DNA of 64,000 nt, taken from contig NC_082596.1 in NCBI RefSeq assembly GCF_030936135.1, positions 102,075,383-102,139,382 on the forward strand, written 5' to 3'. The DNA is from Gavia stellata. Lineage: Eukaryota > Chordata > Aves > Gaviiformes > Gaviidae. Below, in pieces: positions 25,801 through 37,800 of the stretch; position 1 is the stretch's first letter, and the number at the start of each line of letters is the position of its first letter. The position numbers were made by a program, and so were the translations under genes. Under the pieces are notes generated by a model. The model was not told where the DNA came from, ran no database searches, and saw nothing but the letters and a program-made list of their open reading frames with translations.

Positions 25801-28800
25801 AAGTTCAATACCAGTAGTTTGTAGGTCAGGTTCCCGGCTCGCTGCCTGCCTTGTGTGGTTTCAGTGAGGCCGCTAAAATGAGGCATGGATTTGCTCAGTG
25901 AGGGAGTAAGAAGGATTCAGTGTCACAGCAAGGGAGCAGCAGATGGAGGGAGTAAGTCCTCCCCATAGGAGGCTACAGCCGCCCCTCCTGCTCCTCAGTC
26001 TGGGATTGTGGCACAGCGTCACTGTGTGATCCCAGAGATGGCAGTTCTGTTGCGTGTGCTGACATGTGTCGAGTCGTCTCCACTTCATTCTATGTGATCT
26101 ACTTGGGGTCAAGGAGCTTTGCTCCTGCTATTCGTTTATCTCTCTAAAGAATGAGGTCCTGCCCAAGATTAATAAATTATGAAATAACTTAAGTTTTCCT
26201 TTGCATTTTTATCCTTTGTTATTTTAATAGATAAATAGTGGCAGTCAGCTTAGTCTTAGCGTGTTGAGAACTGGTGATCGTCACTAATGTACACTAAATG
26301 TCCTCTGAGATCAGAAGGCAGAGAGAAAGGAGTGAATCATAGCTATCTTGCAGAGAACTCAGCTACAAGCAGCAAGGAAGAACTAAAGAGGCCTTTTCTT
26401 ATGAACTTTAGACTTTAATAAATGGCTAAGTTGCACAATCTCCTGTTACAAAGCAGTAGGTAAGGAGGAAAAGAAGAATGAAAGATGGAGTATTTGAAGT
26501 GGATAGATGATATATTTTACCCAGACATTTTTGTAGCTAAGAGGTAAAACTGGGTATAACCAAACTGCAAAGGAAAGTAGCTCTGAGTCTGGACTTAATG
26601 AAAGATCATTCCACTTTTCCCCAGCCAGATTTTCTTATTCACCTAATTGTTTTCTCATCCTCTTCTAACTTGACCACTTTGTATTCTTAATAAGGAAGAG
26701 AACTTGTGACTTGCTAAATGCCAAAACCCCATAACCCTGAATATATGTGCCTACGTACCTTCAGGCTGGCTGTTATGCTGTTCCCATCTCCCCAACTGCC
26801 CATCCTCAACTCTTGTTAATTTATGGTCACTATCAAATTGTATATAAAAGAGATTCTTAAAGCTTGTTTATAATATTGGCTGTAGTCACTGGAATGAAGT
26901 CCAGATTGTCAAACATGTTGTAAACCCAAATTTCCCTTTTTAAACGTTGCATCCACTTCAGTATAGTCACTGCCTAGGCTGACCAAAAAAAAAATTTGTA
27001 TCAGGTACATGGATCATCTTGGGAACAGCAGCATTCAAGTAGTTGCAAAGATGGCTAGCAAAATAGGAAGGGAAAAAAAAACCACAACCAAAAGAAACCG
27101 CTAGTCATCTTCCTGCACTCTCATTTTCTTCCTGTAAAAGTGACTTTAAAAACATGTTCGGGGATAGGATCTGAAAGCGAGCATCATGTTCTGTGACTCC
27201 AGGACAGACTAATCAAAGAAACTCATTAGTAAAAAAACTTGTATCTATATCCATTTAGGTACACTTTTTCCTGACAAAGGGCTTTTATTGTTGCTGGAGG
27301 TGAAATCCACAAGTTGGCTAAATAGCCTCCCAGTTGGTTAAGTGATAAACTTGTTAAACTCTGACAGAGTCTTTGGAACACATCGGTTTGAATGTTAGTT
27401 AAGCTGGCAGATGGTTAACCCACATCTGTCTGGGTGCACTGCTTTCTTAATAAAGGCCTACAGCTGATCAATTTAGGTAAGAAGACTTTCTGTTCCTGCA
27501 GCCTTTTTTGGTAGCCTATTCCATTTTGTATTATTCAGATAGATTTCTTTTTACTAGTTTAAGATTTTGAAGCAGCTTCTGGAATTCTTTCTTTTTGAAA
27601 GAGTTTCTTTATATAGCAGAAAACACTTTTTCTGTTTCTGTCATTCGAACTTGGTAGCCTCAAAATACCAGGAACTTAGAATTTATTAATACAGAAGGGT
27701 TGTAATAGGACATAAACCCAATAGATCTTACAAACATTTTTTACAAGACAACTAAAACCTTCTCTTTGCATGAAATGGAAGAGTAATAAAATTAATTAGA
27801 CACAGTTGGCATTCTTCACACTTCCTGCCTGCAACTTTTAGGCTTGCAACAGAAAATAAATGTTACTTACGAAATAAGAGCAGTGAGGATGTAGGCAGCA
27901 GAATTTCTCTAAAATTCTCATTAGGTGTGTATAAAAAGGCAGAATTTTCATGTTGGGTATGATTTTTAAATGATGATTCTGTAACTGAAATGTTAACAGA
28001 TTAAATTAATGATTAAACATTCTGTCAGTCTGCATTTGAGATAATTTTTCAAATATGACTGGTTATGAAAACTATCATATATAATGTTCTAACATGACAG
28101 CTGTGTCTAAGAATGGGAAAGGTTGGGGGCTTTTTTGTCTTTTTTGACTAAAATAGAGAAGGAATGTTGATACATAAACTGCTAACATTTTAAAAATAGT
28201 AAAAATACTTAAATGTATATTGCAATTTAACCAAAGAAAGCTGAGACGACGTGCTTTTGCCTTATTCAAACAAGCCAAAATTATTAGACTTCTTGGCTTT
28301 TGATTCCAAACTCTGTTGAAGTAAACCTGCTTTTACAAAGCATTATAGGGTTGGATTAGGTTTGGTTCTTTGGAGTGGGGTTTGGGGTGGTTTTTTTTTT
28401 TTGGATGGAATTAAGTTTGCTTCTGGTGGAGAGTTCTTCTCCCACCTCTTTTTTTTTTTTTCCCCCCAAGTGTCTTCAAGCTGTTTTACAGCCAGCCCTT
28501 TTCCAAAGTACATTTTGAAATTAGCCTTCACTTAATGCTGCCCTGATTGGAGAACGAGCCTTTCAGATTGAAGCGTTTCTAGACAGAAGCACACAAACCT
28601 GAAAAGTTCACAAAAAACAGACAGGCTGCATACTCATTTTAATTCATAGACATATAAAGCTGTTAATGTTGCATAAAGAGATTTAAACCATTATAAAAAT
28701 GTTCTGTTTCTTATTTGTTTGTCAGTGGCAGAACCTGTAGGGCTCTGATTCATTCCAGAAACAGCAAAACATTAGTTTACCACTGCTGCCATTTAGTGGT

Positions 28801-31800
28801 CTATATATGATCATCTGGTATATTGCTGCATAGTTTCTTTGTCATCTGGCAGCATTAAATCTAGAGCTTTACATAGAGAGATATAATGTCATATTCTCCA
28901 AAGGTTGATTATGTTGCAGCTAAAGCAAACTTCTAAAGCAACTTTCTTGTAATTTTTGTTGTTGTTTTAATCAGTGCAGGTACAAATATTTAATGTTTTA
29001 CATTTATGTTAAATGTCTTTTAAAAAGCAGCATATTTGTTTCTCCTCTAGTCTTACACAAAAACAAAGCAATAGTATTTTTTTTCCACGTACTAACAGGC
29101 GAGTGCAAGCTGTTTGCATTCCAGCAATTCACCTGCATGTGACTGCAGCCACCATGCAAGTCAGCCAGAAAGACTTTGAAAAGGCTCAAGAACAACTGAA
29201 GCTTTTGAAAAAGGATCCTGGGAATGAAACTAAGTTGAAGCTCTATGCTTTGTTTAAACAGGTAGGCTTGACTTAGTTTGTTTTGCAAGGGGCATTTATA
29301 GTTTGATGGGATGGACCTGTAAAATACTTACTTAAAATAGGGGTTGTTCAAATGTAGTGTGTCTTAACAAGCTCTTAATTTCAGGTGCTCAAATTCTGTT
29401 CTTGAAATGCCAGCCCCTGAAATCCTGCCTGAATTCTGATAGAAGCTGTACTTGTTTCATCTTATAAATCACGCTTTGAATAGAAACCTTTATTCAAAGA
29501 AATAGAGCCCTTATTCAAAGAAATAGAGCCAATTTACATGCCTTCCATATAATATAGCACATCTTGATGCAACTCTGCAAAATGGCTTATGCTTAGGAAA
29601 AAGAGTATGCCACATGCTTCCTCTTTAAATTTGTTGTATCTACAGTCAGTCAGATGGGCCTATAATATAATGCTGTTGACATTCAAAGGCTGGCTTCTGG
29701 GGGTTTGTTTTCTTTCTTTTTTTTTGAGTGGTCGTTGTAGTCTTTTTTCTTTTTTTAATTCAAGGAACTGTTCTTCCACACTTTGAGTGAAGGTTATTCT
29801 TTACTACGGTATGGAAGGAGACCTTTGTAGAAATAGCTGCAAGTCCTTAGCAGGGTTTGTACTGGTATTTGGGGAAGTATTTGTGAAGGTTGGCTGCAGG
29901 GTCAGTACAGGCTGTGGCTTGGTATATTGAAGGCAGTCAATCGCTCCTTTAAATAAAAACTTAGACAGCTGACTGTTCCAGGTAGTTTTACTAATTAATA
30001 ATAATGAGCTCATAAATGTATTCTTTCTTTTCTGCATCCCACTTGAAATATTTCTCTCCGATAGAGTACTTTTCTTCAGGAAAATTGATCATGGAATACT
30101 TCAGGATAGCTCAGACTCTTTGTGATCCAACGCCCTTGCTCATAGTAGGGCCAACTTTGAAGTAAGATCCAGCTTAATAGATCCTATGCAATGGTTTCTT
30201 TGTTCACATGGCTTACAAGTCTTTAACTTTCTTTTTAAGTGTAAAACTTCCACAATTTTTGAGATAGGAGAACTTAACATGCATGGGCGTTTTGGAAGCT
30301 AGTGTTTCATATTGGTTAGGTGCTTTTGAAAGCCCAGCACCAGGTGTTAGGAAATAGCAGACACTGAAAACTTTATGGTAAGTGAACTGTCCAAATATTG
30401 CCCAACCACTAGGTATTCCTTCTGTCTCAGAGTTGAATTCTGTATCCTGATGAGATAAATATTCCTAACAGTCATCATCTTTTCTACCAAGGCATCTGAA
30501 CTTTAATCAAAGGTTTAAATAAGTTTTGTTTCGCTCTCTTTTCAGGCTACTGAAGGTCCCTGCAACTCTCCAAAACCAGGTATGCTGGACTTTGTCAAGA
30601 AAGCCAAGTGGGATGCATGGAATTCTCTTGGCAATTTGTCTCAGGTGACAATACCTATAATCTCATTTAGATACTTTGTAGATTACTCTACCTTGAAATG
30701 CCTGGTCTGTAAGTGAATGACTGAAGTCTAAACATATTATATGCTAGTTGGGTGACTCTGCTTCAGACACCAAAATGTTTTGCACTGTATTCTACGGTTA
30801 TTTCACTTCAATGTTTGGAGGTTTTTTACTCTGTAAGCCTAGTTTTACGTTGTTACTATCAGCTTATACCAGTGTAAGATATCTTAGGTATGTGTTGACT
30901 TATAATAAAAATAGTGTTTTTCACACTATGTTCAGTTCTGCTCTTCCCTTTAAGAAAGATGGATTGAGCTTCTCAGTTCTTACAACAAAGAGCAAATTTG
31001 TGAATCCAGCATATTGATAACTTTGTAATTTTAAAATCAGTCTCTTCTGCCACTGACTAAAAGACTAGAAAAAAGTGGTATATTGAGAGCCTCTCTTCAT
31101 TCTTTCTCAGTGTATCTTGACACCTTGAAGTAAAGACTTCTATAAAGTTATGAAAGGTATTCAAGTGAAGCAAGCAGGAAGAATATAGATGCAAAGATAC
31201 ATAAGCATTCTTTTTTCATGCAGACTGTGGCAAGTCTGACATAGCATATAGCTACCACAGTTTCTTCAGCTACTATTAAATGAAGGAAACATAAGCTTTA
31301 CAAACCAGCTGTGTCACTGCTGCATTAGACCTGCTGTTCAGGAGTTGTTTCTGAAGTCAAAGATATTACTTAATACAGAGGGGGGTTTTGCTTTTTTTCT
31401 TTTAAAAGAAAACATGCTTGCATATTTCATGAACATAACATATTCTTGTGCTGCTTTGGGGTTTTTGGGGTGTGTGTTGATTTTTTGATTGAAATTTTTT
31501 TTTTTAAATGGCTCTGCAGCTTTTAGGAATAGCCAATAAACACTTAGGGAATAAAATCTGCTCTTGAAGTTATAGTGGAGAGGGAATAGACAATTTCATG
31601 TCCTACAGATTATGGATTATAGAATTGTTCAAAGTATATTATCCTTTCAAGAAAATAGGTTGTAACAACGAAGAACTTAGAATTCTTTTAAATCACTGCT
31701 TGCTGTTGAAATAGGGAGGCAGTATTCTTTAGGCTTTTGCATGTCGTTTTTGTGCTAAATGAAAACTAGTGTCTTCAAGCAACTTTAAAATGCCAGAGAC

Positions 31801-34800
31801 CCATTTCAGCACTCTTATTTTCAGCAACACATGTTCTAAAATACAAACTTCTATTTTGTTGGAGAAATGTCCACTGGAAAGCAGAAACAAAGGATCCATA
31901 GAAATGTGTAAATGCTGAGAATATGACAGAGGTCTCTCTGGTAATCTTAGGTGTGGATGGTGGCACTTCTCCAACAAAATAAACGTCATCATCCCAGCAT
32001 CTATGCACTTTTATTTTGTGGATCCATTGCTGCTGCTTTCCAGATGACTTTCAGCATGATCTGCAGCGTTTAAATACAGCATGCTCCTCTTCTCATCCTG
32101 ATTATAGAATGCTTTCTAGTTGACATTTTTTTCTTTTGTTCTGAAGCACAGTCCCCTTTTTTTTTTAACCCACAGGTACCCATTTTATGAATAGCGTAAC
32201 AAACTGATTTCCATTTCAGCCTTTGATAATCTTGTGTGATTTTTTTTATTCTTTTTTTGCTTTTCTTTCATTACAGGATAATGCCAGACAGAAATATACT
32301 GAACTTGTCTCAAGTCTGGTCTCAGCAGAATCTGCTGGCCAGAAGAAAGATGCTTCTCCAGAAGAGGGCAGACATGATGGCTATGAAACAATACTAGTTA
32401 CCACCAAAAACAATATCACAAAGATAATGTTTAACCGACCTGATAGGAAAAATGCCATCAACCATAAGGTAAAGAAATTAACTTGGGAGGATTAATGATT
32501 TTTTTCTTTCCTGGGTAAGCTACTTCAGTTTTTAGAGAATCATTACTACAGGTTCAGCAGAACTGACTGAAGCATGGTGGTCTGAATTTTATGAGGGCTT
32601 AGTATCTTGACTCTGATAACCTAAGGAATAAATATCCAGTACAAAAGGAAACCATTCAGCTAAAATTTTACAGATTGGGCTTTACTGTGTCTTTTGGTTT
32701 TTTTCCAAACTTATTATAGGATTACAGTCTGCACTAAACTAAAATGGCAAACTGCAGGAAGACTAGCCTGTTCTGTGGGTCCAAGATTTAACTATAGCCT
32801 TATGTATAACAAAGTATGTGTGCAGCCTACTTTGGCTCAGCGCTGTTGTGCGTATGACTAGATAGTCTTCTGGTTCCCATAGCTATCTTCATGAGGAAGT
32901 CCATCTTGTTGGAAATGTGATCATCCTGTTTCACAACTGCAAAGATACCAGAACAGGGGCTTCACCCCACTGCTGCGAATTTTTCAATATATTATTTTTC
33001 CCACTTAAACTACTTCTCAGGTTTTAAAACTGTTTCCCATTAATGTCTGTTTTCCAAAGGACTTTATCTTGTCCTTTAGATTTGCATCGGAAGTATTGAG
33101 TATTGCAAGCATGTGTCTTAATGGTCAGAAATACCTCACATGTAATACTTAACTTTCTGTGGATGCAAATTTTTTTTGTACTTAAAAGAACCATATTTAA
33201 TCTGTCTCAAGTTCCTTGTTGTCAGTGTGAATCTCCCTTTTTATGATCTTTTGTAGCATCACATTTGTACTTTGGTTTTCCTCTTATGCAGATGTACAGA
33301 GAAATTATCAAAGCGCTTGAAGAAGCTGGAAAAGATGATTCTACCATAGCAGTTATTACTGGTACTCCTTCATATGCCTTTCTTAGATTTGTTTTATATT
33401 ATGCCAAAGTACAGTACTGACATGAACTATCTACTTGTATTTAGACTAAGATAGAATCGTGTGAGTGAGGAAATTCTTTCCTCTAGTATAGACCAAAAAT
33501 TTTCCAAAGTGTTTTGGCAAATTTCTTTCAAGGTGGTGTTTCAAGTTCTTTAGCAAGCTTGCTGTTACATCAAAACATCTTTCTGAGATGAGAAGATAGA
33601 CATGGAATACTCCTAAGGGAGTACTACTTTTAAGTAGCTGATGTATCTGCTCCACGGCATCTTCACGACTGCTTTTGAAGTTCATTGGTATGGGTTTTAG
33701 ACAATTTTACCTACCTCTGCGATACATTGAAACACACTAAAAACAAGCCCCTTAAATCCTGCACTGGCATGGCCAGTAGAAAGTTTACACTGCATATTAC
33801 CTATGATCATGGGAAAAACCTGATCCTTTATGGGGTGTTTTTTCTGTGGCTGCCATAGGAAAGGATTGGCCAGGCAAGCTGCAACTTGGCCCAGCTATAT
33901 ACATCCCAGTCACCAGATGTGTGCAGCTGGATGACTGCAGCAACAATGTGAAAGGGCAGCCCAAATTCATGCTGCCTGTGAAGTCTAGCTGTTCTGGGGA
34001 CATGTCATTTGGATTTTCTAGAGGATCCTTTGGTCCATCCCTGATGCTGACTGAACAACACAGTGGCAAGGGCAGGTGGGAGGGACAGAAGGGCTGAGGG
34101 CAAGCGCTACCTGTCTGGCTCATCCTTGTTGTAGATAGATGTGTGTTTAGCAAATCAGCCACAGCTCAAGCTTTGGCAATTAAGTAGTGTGGATGCAAGG
34201 TGAATTTGGGCTCAATCCTGTTTACTTGTTACTTCTGAGGTAATTGCATATGTATTCTTCTCCGCTGTATTCTGTACCAACACCTTGTATTCCAAGGATG
34301 CTAAATTTCCTTTCGGTAGCAATGACTAGGCAGAACAACCCTTAGAAAATGAGAAGGATAGTTCACACAACTGGAATGCCTGGCACATGTGTAGGTAGGA
34401 GTAAATAGCAAACACCCCTACACAAATCTTTCTGTTCCATTTTATGTAGTTAGTAAGAGCACTGCAGCACAAAGTAATGGATGTGCTAACCAGTGAAAGG
34501 TCCCATCCTGTGAATGTCCTCATGGAACATAGGATGATTTTGACAATTAAATCATGCAGTCTAGCTTTTAAATACTCCTTACTTTTTTGATGGTGCCTCA
34601 AACTGACTTATACATTCACTAACAGGTTGTCTGCTTCTTACTGAATAATACATCTTTCAGTACAGTGATTTCAATGCAGTGCTGTCAGTCTTATCCTTAG
34701 AATGCTATGCCTTTTCCTTAATTGGTCATAAAAAAAGAGGTGAAACTTCTACCACGTATTAAATAGGTTATTCTGTCTACTTTTGATTCCCTCATCAGTT

Positions 34801-37800
34801 TGAAGGGGGATGAAGGGAGATGCATAAACTCAAATTTCCCTTTTCCTGTTTAAAAAAAGGTTTCTCACATCCTACTATGTGAATGATTGTGAATTGGCAG
34901 GAAGAAAAACAACTGAGCAAGTATGGAGGGAAAGAAATTTTTTTTCTCTTTTCCATCTGAAGCTGTTACGGAAAAAAGAATATTTTTTTTTTTCCTCCCC
35001 TCCAATCTTTTAATATTCTTTGGCTTTTTACCCATTGTTTTTCAGTGAATTTTCAGTTAAAACTTTTTTTAAAACTATCCATGTCCTTTAAGGTAGTGTG
35101 TATACTTTGAGACAATCCCTCCAATTACTTAATAATGTTAGACACTTACAATGAAGTTCTCTTGTAAATCTTGTAAATAAGAGCTTCTCTTACGTACTCA
35201 GAAATCATTGGTGCATTTTTTTCTTATGTGTTCTCTGCAGGAAATGGAGACTACTATAGTAGTGGAAATGATCTGAATAATTTTACTAATATCCAACCTG
35301 GTGAAATGGAGAAGATGGCAAAAGATGGAGCAGTATTACTCAAGTAGCACATCTTGGTTTCATATATGCATAAGTTACTGTAATGGGTAAAATATAATTT
35401 GCAGGCATTGTTAGAAAACATGGCAGCAGGGACCCAGTTATGCTACAGTACATCCACTGAGATGACTGTGTCTAAGAGCTCACCATGTGCATAAACACAA
35501 AGATCATGTGGGAGAAGTAGTATTAATTGTGTGAAATAAATGAGGAAATGAGATTAATATTATAAATCTGAAGTACAGTGATGTTGAAGACTCGATTTTT
35601 ATTTTTTAGTCCCCAAAGTACAGGCAGATATAATGACAAAAACATGATTTTGACTGTATAGTTTGTAAGCTGCAATGAGAAATTTGTGGGGTTTTTTATA
35701 TCCAGCAGTGTCTACACTAAAAGGATATTCCAAAATACCTTCACTGTCAGACATCTTTGAATAGAGACAAGGTGTAATGAACTTGTTCAAAATGGCCCAG
35801 GAATTCTGACATCTTGCTTCCATCTTTGAGTCTGAATCTACCTGTTTAAACTAACTTATTTTCTAAGGCCAAGGACATCAGGGGCATCATCTGACACAGT
35901 GGCTGAAATGTGTTTTTTTGGGACAAATGACATGTTTCTTCCCTATTTAAGCAGATTTTGTCTTCTCTTTTTTTTCTGTATGCGTGGTGATTACATCTGA
36001 GAGATGTTCGCAAGTTGGATTGCTTCCTCAAGTACTTGCAATTGATAGAAAATCTAAAATACACAGAAAAGCAAATAATGTTTTTTATTTATATTTTAAA
36101 GATGAACTGCAAGTAAAGTACTCAGTTTTGCAGCTTTTACTTAAGCAAGCTGTGGATCGCAGTTGCCCCTACAAAGTGATAATCATGCAGTCCGAATCTG
36201 TTGCAAAGATGTTATTCAGTGGTATCTGGCAAGCGTTCCAGCCTGCAGTGTTTTGTAGGGTGTTCAACACAATGCATAGTTTCAGGTGTGCTTTATAGTC
36301 TTTCATCTTGCTCTTGTGAGAAGACTGTATTTGCTATGCTGGTACTATTACACAGCACAGTGCCTCATTACAACTGATGCACAGAGGTGCCGGAGAAGTA
36401 GAGTTTTTACAACACTGTTCACTTTTGAAAAATACTCTATTTTGAGAATGTATTTTCCACTTCTTGGATGGAGAAGTAGTTGTCAAATGAAACAAAACAC
36501 TGTTTCTCAAAACCAAGCAGAACAGCACTAGGGAATTCCGTGTTGTGGTAGTATCACAGTTTTGGTGCCTGCTGGGGCTTCGCTGCAGAACAGAATCTGT
36601 GAAGGGAATGGATATCCCATGGGTGGAGTTTAGATGGGTATATAGGTGGATAGATAGACAGGGCAAAAGACTGTTCTTGTTAGTGAGCTGTATTCAGTAA
36701 CTGTAGCTGAAGAGGACAGCACTTTCATAACGTGATTGCGGGAACTAGGAAAGCTGTGCTGTCATGTACGTGTTTGATTCTTAGTTGGTAAGAAAATGTG
36801 GGTATTTCAAATAGTTCTTATTTTCTTTGTCAGAATTTGTTTGGGAAAGCGACAAAAACATGCTACACAGAATCTAGCTCATGGTTTTTGTTATAGAGTA
36901 TCTAATCGTGTGTTTTGCAAGTTTTTTATTTTCGATGAAAAAGACTAGGATGTGTCTCTTAGATTCTGTTTTTCCTTCTGTCTAGAGAGTTCGTGGGTCG
37001 TTTTATTGATTTTCCTAAACCACTGATTGCAGTGGTAAATGGCCCAGCTATTGGAATCTGTGTAACAGTCCTTGGATTGTGTGACATTGTCTATGCTTCT
37101 GACAGGGTAAGTATGTTACATAGCTGATCTCAGGGCAGTCTTTAAACCTCTTCCTGTAGCAAATATTATTTGGTTTGGGGTAATCTGACAGAAAAGAACA
37201 CACAAGTGTAAAGGCTTTTTATATCACATCAAGGAACACCTATATTGCACAGGAGTGCATCAGTCAGTGGTTAACATGCGTGGAATTTCCCTGCTGTAGT
37301 TATGGTTTTCAAGTCACTGACTCCAGTTTAAAAACTCTTTACTCTATCAGTGGGTAAAGTAAAGAATAGCTAATGTGAAATAATTGTTGTAAGGCCCCTT
37401 TCAGGTGTGGCCAGGGGAGCACAAGATTATTACAGAATGGAAGTGCAGTAACTGGCATTTTATCTAACCTGTGTTCCAAGGTAACTTTGGAAAAGCTTTG
37501 GTTTATTCAGCTTAAGATTTCCTTTTAAGGTAACTTGCCAAATACATAACCAAAAGCTGTATTAAGGCATAGCACAGAATCCCATTATATGGCTTATTTT
37601 TTTTATGTTCTGTACTGTTCATTTGTATAAGGTTATTAAGCAGCTACAGAACTTAACCCAAGGCCTTAATTAATTTCAGGCAAGATTTTGCTTGCAGAAG
37701 TGTCTATGATGGGTGGTACTTTGACTCCTGCTTCAGCACTATGTCAGATTTTTCCTCAAAGTCCCTGCTGGATTGGGTTTGTCACTATGAGACTTAGGAA

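Larger units (their letters stand above)
10483..29098 (+). other. ECI2: ECI2 intron 1 (18.6 kb)
   Basis: The intron opens inside the CpG island and becomes AT-rich after about 10.9 kb. It contains the antisense CR1 at 18849-19382, a 27-bp tandem duplication at 20008-20054, an 11-bp inverted repeat (17062-17072 with 17120-17130), and a run of about 26 A at 24312-24337. Somewhat GC-richer, CT-rich stretches at about 12.5-15.2 kb, 23.9-24.25 kb and 25.4-26.1 kb carry several open frames up to 158 codons (13679-14155, minus) with no recognisable domain. No nested gene is supported. Confidence 0.7.
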
